A DNA stretch of 12,165 bases from the NCBI GenBank assembly GCA_030150425.1, contig JASLFY010000331.1, positions 1-12,165 of the forward strand, given 5' to 3'. Below, in pieces: positions 1 through 6,953 of this stretch (positions are counted from its first letter, which is position 1; the number at the start of each line of letters is the position of its first letter). The position numbers were made by a program, and so were the translations under genes. This DNA comes from Yimella sp. (GTDB lineage Bacteria; Actinomycetota; Actinomycetes; Actinomycetales; Dermatophilaceae). Below the pieces are notes generated by a model. The model worked only from the letters and a program-made list of their open reading frames with translations. It ran no database searches and had not been told where the DNA came from.

Positions 1-41
1 TTCCGTCTGCCGGGGTGGGACCGCTCCGGCACCCGATCCGC

Positions 42-54
42 CAAGATGGGACCC
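42..54 (+). promoter_or_regulatory. Putative leaderless -10 element of treY
   Basis: CAAGAT (42-47) is followed by a 7-nt gap and then ATG at 55. This fits the TANNNT-type -10 box seen just ahead of leaderless actinobacterial genes, apart from C for T at the first base. No Shine-Dalgarno-like sequence precedes ATG 55. The same 10-mer CCAAGATGGG precedes the CopC-like gene start at 7182. No convincing -35 is visible, and only 41 bases lie upstream in the window. Confidence 0.5.
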
Positions 55-2457
55 ATGTCGTCCGGTTTCCAGAGCACCTACCGCCTGCAGTTGCACGCCG
101 ACTTCACCTTCGCCGACGCCGCCGCGCAGGTGGACTACCTGGCCGACCTCGGGGTGACCCACCTCTACCTCTCGCCGATCCTGCGCGCGGTCCCCGGTTC
201 GATGCACGGCTACGACGTGGTCGACCACACCTGCATCAACCCGGAGCTCGGCGGTGAGGACGGCTTCCGGGCGCTGGTCGCGGCGGCCCACGCGCGCGAC
301 CTGGGCGTCGTCGTCGACGTGGTGCCCAACCACATGGCGTTCGTGGCGCCGGAGTCGATGAACCGCCCGCTCTGGGAGGTCCTGCGCGACGGCCGCGACG
401 CGACCACGGAACCCTGGTTCGACATCGACTGGAAGGTCGGCGGCGGACGGCTCGGGCTGCCGGTCCTGGGTCGACCGCTCCCCGAGGTCATCGGCGCCGG
501 CGAGCTGACCCTCGACCGCACCGGCGACGAACCGGTGCTGCGCTACTTCGACCACGCCTGGCCGGTGGCCCTCGGCACCGACACCGGCGACGACGTCGCC
601 GAGATCCTCGACCGGCAGCACTACCGGCTGGCGAGGTGGCGGGAGAAGGACGAGGTCCTCAACTACCGCCGGTTCTTCGAGGTCGACGGCCTCATCGCGA
701 TCCGGGTCGAACTGCCCGAGGTCTTCGACGCGACGCACGAACTGCTGCTGCGCCTGCACCACGAGGGGCTGATCGACGGTTTCCGGATCGACCACCCCGA
801 CGGACTCGCCGACCCGACCGGCTACCTCGAACGGTTGACCGCCGCCTGCCGCAAGGACACTCCCATCTGGGCCGAGAAGATTCTCGAGGGCGAGGAACGG
901 CTGCCCGCCTCGTGGCGGTGCGCCGGCACGACCGGTTACGACGCGCTGCGCGTGGTGCAGGCCGCCTTCACCGACGCCGCGAGCGCCGACGCCCTCGACG
1001 AGGCGTGGGTCGCGGCCGGCGGCGATCCGGACTTCGAACAGATCGTCCAGGACTCCAAGCGCTGGGTCGTCGAGCACTCGCTCGCTCCCGAGGTCGAGCG
1101 CCTCACGCGCCGCGCGCGCGAAGCTCTGCCCGACGCCGACCGCGACCGCCTGCGTGCCGCGATCGTCGAGTTGCTGGTCGGCGGCGAGGTCTACCGGGCG
1201 TACGTCCGCCCGGACCACCGGCTCGCCCGCCGCGACCGCGTACGGCTGGCGGAGGCGTACGAACGCGCCGGGGCCGCGCGTCCGGATCTGGCGCCCGAGT
1301 TCGACGCCCTCGCCCCGCTCACCGCGTTGCAGGACGACGAGGCGGCGGCCACCGACTTCGGCATCCGGCTGCAGCAGACCTGGGGTCCGGTGATGGCCAA
1401 GGGCATCGAGGACACCACCTTCTACCGCTACCACCGGATGGTCGCCCTCAACGAGGTCGGTTCCGACCCCACGCTGATCGCCGGCGCGAGTCCGGATCTG
1501 CTGCACCAGTGGGCCGCCCACCAGCAGGCCCACTGGCCGCGCACGATGACCACTCTCTCGACCCACGACACCAAGCGGAGCGAGGACGTCCGCGCCCGGC
1601 TGCTGGCGCTGGCCGAGGCGCCCGAGCAGTGGGCGGCGCTGTCGGAATCGGCTCGACGGTTCGCCGCGACCACCGACGGCCGGGTCGACGGCCCGACCGC
1701 CCACCTGGTCTGGCAGACCCTGTTCGGCATCGGGCAGATCGACGACGAGCGGCTGACCGGCTACCTGCAGAAGGCGCTGCGCGAGGGCAAGGAACACACC
1801 GCGTGGGTCGACGGCGACGCCGACTACGAGCAGGCCGTCATCGCGTTCGCCCGGCAACTACGCGACGACCCGGACCACCGCGCATTGGTCGCCGCCGCCG
1901 AGGCGGACTGCGCCGCCTCGATCACCGCGATCACGTTGGGCGCCAAGCTGATTCAACTCACGCTGCCGGGCGTGGCCGACACCTACCAGGGCACCGACTA
2001 CGTCGACCTGTCCCTGGTCGACCCGGACAACCGTCGCCCCGTGGACTACGCCGCCCGCGCCGTGACCCTCGGCCACCCGGGTGACGATCTGTCGACCCGC
2101 AAGCAGGAGGTGGTGCGTACGACCCTGGCCGCCCGGCGCCGTGCGCCGGAGGCGTTCGGCGAGTCCGCGACGTACGACCCGGTCGAGACCGACTCGGCCC
2201 ACGTCGTCGGCTTCGTCCGCAGCCACTCCCCCGGACCGCTCGGGGTGCTGCGCCGCGACAAGGGCGCCGCGTTCGTGGTGCTGGCCACCCGCGCCGGCCA
2301 CCGCCTCGCCCGCGACGGGGGCTGGGGCGACACCACGGTCACGCTGCCCGACGGCGACTGGACCGACCTGTTGTCCGGTCGGACGTACGCCGGCGGCCCG
2401 GTTGCCTGCGCCGACCTGTACGCCGCCGGTCCGGTCGCGCTGCTCGAACGCCAGTGA
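55..2457 (+). CDS. treY: Malto-oligosyltrehalose synthase (TreY)
   Basis: GH13-family intramolecular transglycosylase, cytoplasmic. It converts the reducing-end alpha-1,4 linkage of malto-oligosaccharides into an alpha,alpha-1,1 (trehalose) linkage, producing the substrate of TreZ. The 800-residue product opens with the family-typical STYRLQL. It carries the four GH13 regions: DVVPNHM (near 88-94), GFRIDHPDGL with nucleophile D246, WAEKILEGEE with acid/base E274, and STHDTKRSEDVRARL with D505 as transition-state stabiliser. The length is normal for an actinobacterial TreY. I chose ATG 55 over the in-frame ATG 46 because it sits 7 nt after a -10-like box and gives the usual short N-terminus; ATG 46 would lie inside that box. 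The gene ends at the start of treZ. The left neighbour lies outside the window; treX is common there but not visible. Function is confident; the start is moderately so. Confidence 0.96.
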   Translation: MSSGFQSTYRLQLHADFTFADAAAQVDYLADLGVTHLYLSPILRAVPGSMHGYDVVDHTCINPELGGEDGFRALVAAAHARDLGVVVDVVPNHMAFVAPESMNRPLWEVLRDGRDATTEPWFDIDWKVGGGRLGLPVLGRPLPEVIGAGELTLDRTGDEPVLRYFDHAWPVALGTDTGDDVAEILDRQHYRLARWREKDEVLNYRRFFEVDGLIAIRVELPEVFDATHELLLRLHHEGLIDGFRIDHPDGLADPTGYLERLTAACRKDTPIWAEKILEGEERLPASWRCAGTTGYDALRVVQAAFTDAASADALDEAWVAAGGDPDFEQIVQDSKRWVVEHSLAPEVERLTRRAREALPDADRDRLRAAIVELLVGGEVYRAYVRPDHRLARRDRVRLAEAYERAGAARPDLAPEFDALAPLTALQDDEAAATDFGIRLQQTWGPVMAKGIEDTTFYRYHRMVALNEVGSDPTLIAGASPDLLHQWAAHQQAHWPRTMTTLSTHDTKRSEDVRARLLALAEAPEQWAALSESARRFAATTDGRVDGPTAHLVWQTLFGIGQIDDERLTGYLQKALREGKEHTAWVDGDADYEQAVIAFARQLRDDPDHRALVAAAEADCAASITAITLGAKLIQLTLPGVADTYQGTDYVDLSLVDPDNRRPVDYAARAVTLGHPGDDLSTRKQEVVRTTLAARRRAPEAFGESATYDPVETDSAHVVGFVRSHSPGPLGVLRRDKGAAFVVLATRAGHRLARDGGWGDTTVTLPDGDWTDLLSGRTYAGGPVACADLYAAGPVALLERQ

Positions 2458-2477
2458 CCCGCGAACCGTCCCGATCC

Positions 2478-2489
2478 GAGGAGGAACAA
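2478..2489 (+). promoter_or_regulatory. Strong ribosome binding site deciding the treZ start
   Basis: GAGGAGG (2478-2484) lies 5 nt before the in-frame TTG at 2490. This is the best Shine-Dalgarno sequence in the window. It argues for the TTG start rather than the upstream in-frame GTG at 2454, which overlaps the treY stop. Confidence 0.75.
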
Positions 2490-4238
2490 TTGAACGCCGC
2501 CGCGCACACCGACGGGTACACCTTCGACGTCTGGGCCCCGAACGCCGAACGCCAGGTCACCCTCCACCTGAACGACCGGACGCTCCCGATGAACCGCGCC
2601 GCGGACGGCTGGTGGAGCGTGCAGGCGCCGGCCGTGCCCGGCGACCGGTACGCGTACGCCGTCGACGACCAGGAACCACGGCCCGACCCGCGTTCGCTGG
2701 CCCAGCCCGACGGCCCGCACGAGCCTTCCGCGGTCGTCGACCTGACCGCCCACGAGTGGTCCGACGCCGACTGGCGCGGGGTTCAGCTGGACGACGCCGT
2801 GATCTACGAGCTGCACGTCGGCACCTTCACCGAACAGGGCACCCTCGACAGCGCGATCGAGCGGCTGGACCACCTCGTCGACCTCGGCATCACGCTGGTC
2901 GAACTCATGCCGCTCGTCTCCTTCCCGGGCCGCCGCGGATGGGGCTACGACGGAGTCAGCCCGTACGCCGTCCACGACGCGTACGGCGGACCGCAGGCCC
3001 TGCAGCGGTTCGTCGACGCCGCTCACGCCAAAGGTCTGGGCGTCTGCCTGGACGTCGTCCACAACCACCTCGGACCGAGCGGGAACTACCTGCCGGTGTT
3101 CGGGCCGTACTTCACCGACCGCCATCACACGCCCTGGGGTTGGGCGGTGAACCTGGACGGTCCGGGCAGCGACGAGGTGCGCCGCTACCTGATCGACAAC
3201 GCCACACTGTGGCTGCGCGACTTCCACCTCGACGCACTGCGCCTGGACGCGGTCCACGCGCTGATCGACGACCGGGCGATGCACTTCCTGGAGGAGCTCG
3301 CGGCCCACACCGACGCCCTCTCCCACGCCCTCGGTCGGCCGTTGCTGCTGATCGCCGAGTCCGACCGCAACGACCCGGCCACCGTCGCCGAGCGACGCGT
3401 CGACGGCGCCGGCGGACAGGGGCTGCACGCCCAGTGGGCCGACGATGTCCACCACACCTGGCACGTCCTGCTGACCGGCGAGACCCAGGGCTACTACGCC
3501 GACTTCGCCGACCCGCAGGCGCTGCCCAAGGTCGGGCGTACCCCGTTCTTCCACGACGGCACCTGGAGCAGCTTCCGCGGCCGCCACCACGGCCGGCCGG
3601 TCGATCCGGCGACCTCCGGACACCGGTTCGTGGTCTCCCTGCAGACCCACGACCAGGTCGGCAACCGGGCGACCGGCGACCGGTTGAGCCATCTGGTGTC
3701 GACCGGCCGGCTGGCGATCGGGGCGGCACTGATGCTGACGTCGCCGTACACCCCGATGTTGTTCATGGGCGAGGAGTGGGGCGCGTCGACCAAGTGGGCG
3801 TACTTCACCGACCACGAGGACCCCGAGCTCGCCTCGGCCGTCTCCCGCGGCCGCAAGGCGGAGTTCGCGGCGCACGGCTGGAGCGAGGAGGTGCCCGACC
3901 CGCAGGACGCCTCCACCCGGGACTCCTCCGTGTTGCAGTGGTCCGAGCGGGACAAGGGCGTCCACCGGGCGCTGCACGACTGGTACCGCACGCTGATCGA
4001 GGTGCGGCGCAACGTCCCCGCCCTGCGCAGCGGTGACCTGCGGAGCAGTTCGATCGAGCGCACCGGAGACCTGGTCACGGTGCACCGCGGCGACCACCGG
4101 ATCGTGGCGAACCTCGGCTCGGAACCCGCCCGGATCGGCACCTTCCGAAACGTGCTGGCGTCGTTCGACGCATCGATGGACGCCGGCGGGGAGATCGTCG
4201 TCGAACCCGACGGGGTCGCGGTTCTCGGGCCCAACTGA
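2490..4238 (+). CDS. treZ: Malto-oligosyltrehalose trehalohydrolase (TreZ)
   Basis: GH13 hydrolase that cleaves the alpha-1,4 bond next to the terminal trehalosyl unit made by TreY, releasing free trehalose; cytoplasmic. From TTG 2490 the protein has 582 residues, the usual family size. An N-terminal E-set/CBM48-like domain begins YTFDVWAPNAE. The (beta/alpha)8 catalytic domain starts around VIYELHVGTF (near 104). GH13 regions are DVVHNHLGPSGNYL, LDALRLDAVHAL with nucleophile D253, LLIAESDRNDP with acid E290, and LQTHDQVGNRATGDR with D388. The late motif LFMGEEWGAST is also typical. The N-terminus is ambiguous: GTG 2454 overlaps the treY TGA and would add 12 residues (MTREPSRSEEEQ), but the strong Shine-Dalgarno supports TTG 2490. 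The 32-nt distance from treY implies one transcript. Confidence 0.96.
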   Translation: MNAAAHTDGYTFDVWAPNAERQVTLHLNDRTLPMNRAADGWWSVQAPAVPGDRYAYAVDDQEPRPDPRSLAQPDGPHEPSAVVDLTAHEWSDADWRGVQLDDAVIYELHVGTFTEQGTLDSAIERLDHLVDLGITLVELMPLVSFPGRRGWGYDGVSPYAVHDAYGGPQALQRFVDAAHAKGLGVCLDVVHNHLGPSGNYLPVFGPYFTDRHHTPWGWAVNLDGPGSDEVRRYLIDNATLWLRDFHLDALRLDAVHALIDDRAMHFLEELAAHTDALSHALGRPLLLIAESDRNDPATVAERRVDGAGGQGLHAQWADDVHHTWHVLLTGETQGYYADFADPQALPKVGRTPFFHDGTWSSFRGRHHGRPVDPATSGHRFVVSLQTHDQVGNRATGDRLSHLVSTGRLAIGAALMLTSPYTPMLFMGEEWGASTKWAYFTDHEDPELASAVSRGRKAEFAAHGWSEEVPDPQDASTRDSSVLQWSERDKGVHRALHDWYRTLIEVRRNVPALRSGDLRSSSIERTGDLVTVHRGDHRIVANLGSEPARIGTFRNVLASFDASMDAGGEIVVEPDGVAVLGPN

Positions 4239-4239
4239 A

Positions 4240-4264
4240 CTCGGCCGGACACCCCGGCGCCGAG
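4240..4264 (+). terminator. Possible hairpin terminator after treZ
   Basis: CTCGGCCGG (4240-4248) can pair with the segment 4254-4264, ending CCGAG, leaving a 2-nt bulge and a 5-nt loop. It follows the treZ stop directly but has no U-tract. It also lies where the -35 region of the next gene would be, so it could be read either way. Confidence 0.35.
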
Positions 4265-4274
4265 GGCCACGTCA

Positions 4275-4286
4275 TAGAGTTGCGGC
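4275..4286 (+). promoter_or_regulatory. Putative leaderless promoter -10 box
   Basis: TAGAGT (4275-4280) lies 6 nt before ATG 4287, with no Shine-Dalgarno between. It is a good match to the TANNNT -10 consensus at leaderless spacing. This implies that the gene at 4287 is transcribed separately from treYZ, with initiation at or next to its start codon. Confidence 0.6.
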
Positions 4287-5126
4287 ATGCCCAAGAACAC
4301 CGCAGCTCTGCGCTCTCCCGCCGCCCAGAACCTGCTCGCGGCCGCCGTCACCGGAGCCACCGTGCTCGTGCGCCCGGCCCGGGTTCCGACCTGGCTCCGC
4401 CGGGGCCTGACCGTCGCGAACACGGCCGGCACCGCCGGATCCCTGTTCATGTCCAAGGACGAGGCCGCCAACGGTGGCGCCCTCGGCGTGAAGCCGGTCA
4501 CCGGGGCGAAGAACACCGCCGCCTCCGCCGGATCGGCCCTGGCCGCGGCCACCGGTGGCATCGGCCTGATGACCTCCGGCATCGGGCTGAAGCTCGACAC
4601 CAAGGTCGAGAACTACCTGCTGCGCAAGGGCGTCAAGCACCCCCGCTGGTGGATGGCGGTCGGCGCCGTCGGCCTCGTCTTCGTGATGAAGACCGTGCAG
4701 GACGCCGCCACGAAGAAGACCGAGGACGCCGCCAAGAAGCTCGCGGCGAAAGCCCAGCAGCAGGCGCCCGCCGGTGCGAACGTCCCGGCCGACCGCTCGG
4801 CGACGCCGACCGCGACGCCGACCGTGACGCCGAAGGCGGCGTTGAAGTCCGAGCCGACGGCGCCGAAGGCCGCGCCCGAGGTCGAGGCGAAGACGGAGTC
4901 CGAAGCTGAGACCGAGGCGCCGACCGCCGAGACCTCCGCCACTCCGACGTACGATGCGATGCGCGCCGGACTCGGCGACGGCGGCTCGACCGCTGCCGCA
5001 CGCAACCCGGAGTCGTCGTCGAACACCACTGACTCCCAAAAGGATTCAACGAACGGGTCGAAGCCTTCGTTGTTCGAGCAGCAGCTCGCCGAGACGACCG
5101 TCGAGGACGTCGACGATCAGGCCTGA
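4287..5126 (+). CDS. Hypothetical protein, single likely membrane segment, acidic low-complexity tail
   Basis: I do not recognise this 279-residue protein. The N-terminal half is Ala/Gly-rich and weakly hydrophobic (about 14-28 and 80-102). One convincing membrane segment, WWMAVGAVGLVFVMK, spans about 121-135. A charged Lys/Ala helix follows (about 138-160), then a long tail (about 160-260) rich in Ala, Pro, Thr, Glu and Ser with ATPTATPTVTP-like runs. The C-terminus, SLFEQQLAETTVEDVDDQA, is acidic and less degenerate, and might be a short binding motif (inference). The composition suggests a membrane-anchored protein with a disordered tail; topology is unclear and there is no signal peptidase site. 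The start follows a TAGAGT box at leaderless spacing. It lies 48 nt downstream of treZ, but nothing in it suggests a role in trehalose metabolism. Its last 10 bases overlap the convergent gene. Confidence 0.85.
   Translation: MPKNTAALRSPAAQNLLAAAVTGATVLVRPARVPTWLRRGLTVANTAGTAGSLFMSKDEAANGGALGVKPVTGAKNTAASAGSALAAATGGIGLMTSGIGLKLDTKVENYLLRKGVKHPRWWMAVGAVGLVFVMKTVQDAATKKTEDAAKKLAAKAQQQAPAGANVPADRSATPTATPTVTPKAALKSEPTAPKAAPEVEAKTESEAETEAPTAETSATPTYDAMRAGLGDGGSTAAARNPESSSNTTDSQKDSTNGSKPSLFEQQLAETTVEDVDDQA
5117..5126. other. Palindromic shared stop region of two convergent genes
   Basis: TCAGGCCTGA is a perfect 10-bp palindrome. Read on the plus strand it ends the 4287 gene (CAG GCC TGA). Read on the minus strand it ends the 5587 gene with the same three codons. 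Both proteins therefore finish Gln-Ala-stop, and the genes overlap tail to tail by 10 bp. There is no room for separate terminators between them. Confidence 0.95.
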
Positions 5127-5587
5127 CCCTTCAGGTGGTGCCAGCACAACACCAGCACCGCCGCCAGCATCACCACCGAGCCGACCAGGCTCCACGGGCG
5201 TCCCGCCCGGGCGATCGCGAACGCGACGTCCGACGGGGCGCCCGCCTGCATGAGGCGCTGCTCCACCGGCGTACGAAGTCGGCGCAGCTTGGTGCGGCCG
5301 AGGGTCGCGGCGAGGGGGACGTACGCCCCCAGCACCAGCAGCATGAGCGCGACCCGGACCGGAGTGAGCCCGGCCCGCAACTCGACGAGCACCGCGGCGA
5401 CGATCACCAGGACCGTCAGGAACGTGGCGCCACCCTGCACGGCGTGGGTCCACACGGCGCCGCGCCGGGCACTCCCGCCGGCGCGCGCGGCCAGGAACGT
5501 CAGGACGCGCTGCTGCAACCGGGCCTGCGCCCACAGCGTCCACGCGACCGCCGTCAGCAACAGCAGTGGCACCAGCCAGACCTTCAC
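5117..5587 (-). CDS. Hypothetical four-helix integral membrane protein
   Basis: Unrecognised 156-residue membrane protein. Four hydrophobic segments are visible: about 4-20 (WLVPLLLLTAVAWTLWA), 53-70 (ATFLTVLVIVAAVLVEL), 77-96 and 132-149 (SLVGSVVMLAAVLVLCW). The loops are Arg-rich (GGSARRGAV around 37-45; GRTKLRRLRTPVEQRLM around 97-113), which suggests cytoplasmic loops by the positive-inside rule. No catalytic or metal motif is visible. I chose GTG 5587 because it follows a TAGGGT -10 box by 7 nt, and because the first membrane segment then begins at residue 4. Reading further upstream in this frame enters the antisense of the PHP gene and is not real. It is divergent from the PHP gene, with 36 bp between start codons, and convergent with the 4287 gene. 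Confidence 0.82.
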   Translation of the reverse strand: MKVWLVPLLLLTAVAWTLWAQARLQQRVLTFLAARAGGSARRGAVWTHAVQGGATFLTVLVIVAAVLVELRAGLTPVRVALMLLVLGAYVPLAATLGRTKLRRLRTPVEQRLMQAGAPSDVAFAIARAGRPWSLVGSVVMLAAVLVLCWHHLKGQA

Positions 5588-5623
5588 GCCCAGCACCCTA
5601 GGCCAGCGCCGTACGCTGCCCCC
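5588..5623. promoter_or_regulatory. Compact divergent leaderless promoter region
   Basis: Only 36 bp separate the start codons of the minus-strand membrane protein (5587) and the PHP gene (5624). TAGGGT on the minus strand (5600-5595) lies 7 nt from its GTG, and TACGCT on the plus strand (5612-5617) lies 6 nt from its ATG. Each gene's expected -35 position therefore falls in or near the other gene's -10 or start. The -10 boxes are clear; -35 hexamers are not. Confidence 0.6.
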
Positions 5624-6652
5624 ATGACCGAACCGATCGAGCCGATCGACGCCCTGCGCCGGATCGCGTTCGTGCTCGAGCGCGCACGCGCCGGGGAGTA
5701 CCGGGTCAAGGCGTTCCGCGGTGCGGCCGTGACGGTGCTGACCACCCCGCGGGCCGAGCTGGAGCAGCGAGCCGCGGACGGCACCCTCGGCGAACTGCCC
5801 GGCGTCGGCAAGTCGACGGAGGCGGTCATCCGCCAGGCGCTGGCCGGCGAACCGCCCGAGTACCTCCAGACCGTCGAGGAGAAGTACCCCGACCGGATGG
5901 TCGACGGTGGCGAGCAGGTCCGCGCGGCGTTGCGCGGTGACCTCCACAGCCACTCCGACTGGAGCGACGGCGGATCCCCGATCCCGGAGATGGTCGCGGC
6001 CGCGATGGAGCTCGGTCACGAGTACCTCGTGCTCACCGACCACTCGCCGCGACTGCGGGTCGCCAACGGACTCAGCGCCGCCCGGCTGCAGGAGCAACTG
6101 ACGGTGATCGACGTCGTGAACCGCCACGTCGACGACTTCACCCTGCTGAAGGGCATCGAGGTCGACATCCTCGACGACGGCTCACTCGACCAGGACGACG
6201 AGATGCTCGACCGGCTCGACCTGCGGGTGGCCTCCGTGCACTCCAAGCTCGCGATGGCCTCGGGCGCGATGACCCGCCGGATGGTCGCCGCGGTCCAGAA
6301 CCCGCGCACCAACGTCCTCGGCCACTGCACCGGCCGGCTGACCGGTGGGTCCCGCGGCACCCGCGGCCAGTCCAGCTTCGATGCCGCGACGGTGTTCGCC
6401 GCCTGCGCCGAGAACGACGTCGCGGTGGAGATCAACAGTCGCCCGGAACGCTGCGACCCGCCGGACGACCTGCTCGCCCTCGCCCGGGACGCCGGCTGCC
6501 TGTTCTCGATCGACTCCGACGCCCACGCACCGGGCCAACTCGACCTGCTGCAGTTCGGTTGCGCTCGCGCGGAACAGTTCGAGATCCCGCTCGACCGGAT
6601 CGTCAACACGTGGCCGAAGGACCGATTGCTCGATTGGGCCGCACGCCGCTGA
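5624..6652 (+). CDS. PHP-domain phosphoesterase with N-terminal helix-hairpin-helix (PolX-like, no polymerase core)
   Basis: 342 residues. The N-terminal 100 or so resemble the 8-kDa/HhH region of family X polymerases: an IDALRRIAFVLE helix, YRVKAFRGAA, and the hairpin LGELPGVGKSTEAVIRQAL at about 55-73. A C-terminal PHP metal-dependent phosphoesterase domain follows directly. Its likely metal ligands are H108 and H110 (GDLHSHSDWSDG), D115, H140 (LVLTDHS), E179 (GIEVDIL), H206 (ASVHSK), H234 (LGHCTGR), D299 and H301 (DSDAHAP). In complete bacterial PolX the polymerase palm and fingers lie between these two parts; here they are absent, so it should not polymerise. It may be a DNA-end or 3' nuclease/phosphatase in repair (inference from the family); substrate unknown. 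ATG 5624 follows TACGCT by 6 nt. All PHP ligands look intact. Histidinol-phosphatase is a less likely alternative because of the HhH region. Confidence 0.9.
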   Translation: MTEPIEPIDALRRIAFVLERARAGEYRVKAFRGAAVTVLTTPRAELEQRAADGTLGELPGVGKSTEAVIRQALAGEPPEYLQTVEEKYPDRMVDGGEQVRAALRGDLHSHSDWSDGGSPIPEMVAAAMELGHEYLVLTDHSPRLRVANGLSAARLQEQLTVIDVVNRHVDDFTLLKGIEVDILDDGSLDQDDEMLDRLDLRVASVHSKLAMASGAMTRRMVAAVQNPRTNVLGHCTGRLTGGSRGTRGQSSFDAATVFAACAENDVAVEINSRPERCDPPDDLLALARDAGCLFSIDSDAHAPGQLDLLQFGCARAEQFEIPLDRIVNTWPKDRLLDWAARR

Positions 6653-6693
6653 CCTGCACGAACGCCGCCATCGGCGGGGAAGCCCGGCTCGTT

Positions 6694-6723
6694 TTGGTGT
6701 TCGGTCACCAACTCCCCTATAGT
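6694..6723 (+). promoter_or_regulatory. Promoter of the tRNA operon, with inverted repeat over the -35
   Basis: TTGGTG (6694-6699) and TATAGT (6718-6723) with an 18-bp spacer form the best sigma70-type promoter in the window, as expected for stable RNA. TTGGTG is also the left arm of an inverted repeat with CACCAA (6706-6711). Upstream, CCGCC/GGCGG (6665-6677, 3-nt loop) is a weak candidate terminator for the PHP gene. Confidence 0.7.
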
Positions 6724-6751
6724 TACGCAGGTCCTCAACGGATCCGGCCCA

Positions 6752-6785
6752 GTCCGCTCGGCGCGGACCTGTCAAGGACAGGTCC
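6752..6785 (+). other. Two alternative hairpins in the pre-tRNA leader
   Basis: GTCCGC (6752-6757) can pair with GCGGAC (6763-6768). Alternatively GGACCTGTC (6765-6773) can pair perfectly with GACAGGTCC (6777-6785). The two overlap at 6765-6768, so they exclude each other. The second uses the first four nucleotides of tRNA-Glu (6782-6785) and would compete with its acceptor stem. Confidence 0.6.
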
Positions 6786-6854
6786 CCATCGTCTAGCGGC
6801 CTAGGACATCGCCCTTTCACGGCGACGGCACGGGTTCGAATCCCGTTGGGGATA
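6782..6854 (+). tRNA. tRNA-Glu (anticodon TTC)
   Basis: 73-nt cloverleaf. The acceptor is GTCCCCA paired with TGGGGAT (first pair G-U), discriminator A. The anticodon arm is TCGCC-CTTTCAC-GGCGA with TTC at its centre. The T arm is ACGGG-TTCGAAT-CCCGT. CCA is not encoded (ACAG follows). First gene of a three-tRNA operon; 22 nt separate it from tRNA-Asp. Confidence 0.97.
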
Positions 6855-6876
6855 CAGCACGGTCTTGTGCAAACAA

Positions 6877-6953
6877 GGCCCCGTAGCGCAGTTGGTTAGC
6901 GCGCCGCCCTGTCACGGCGGAGGTCGCGGGTTCGAGTCCCGTCGGGGTCGCCA
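6877..6953 (+). tRNA. tRNA-Asp (anticodon GTC)
   Basis: The acceptor is GGCCCCG paired with CGGGGTC (one G-U pair), discriminator G, followed by an encoded CCA (6951-6953). The anticodon arm is CCGCC-CTGTCAC-GGCGG with GTC at its centre. The T arm has the GGTTCGAGTCC core. It is the only tRNA of the three with genomically encoded CCA. Confidence 0.97.

Noticed and set aside
636..2084. Plus-strand open frame inside treY in another phase
   Set aside because: Arg/Pro/Gly-rich shadow translation of the treY coding sequence, without start signals.
2046..4097. Long minus-strand open frame opposite treY/treZ (683 codons)
   Set aside because: It is antisense to two clear GH13 enzymes. The predicted peptide is Val/Arg/Gly-rich with no recognisable domain. 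Such frames are common opposite high-GC genes.
5588..6127. N-terminal extension of the minus-strand membrane protein to 6127
   Set aside because: That part is antisense to the HhH-PHP gene. A GTG with a -10 box at leaderless spacing gives a natural start at 5587.
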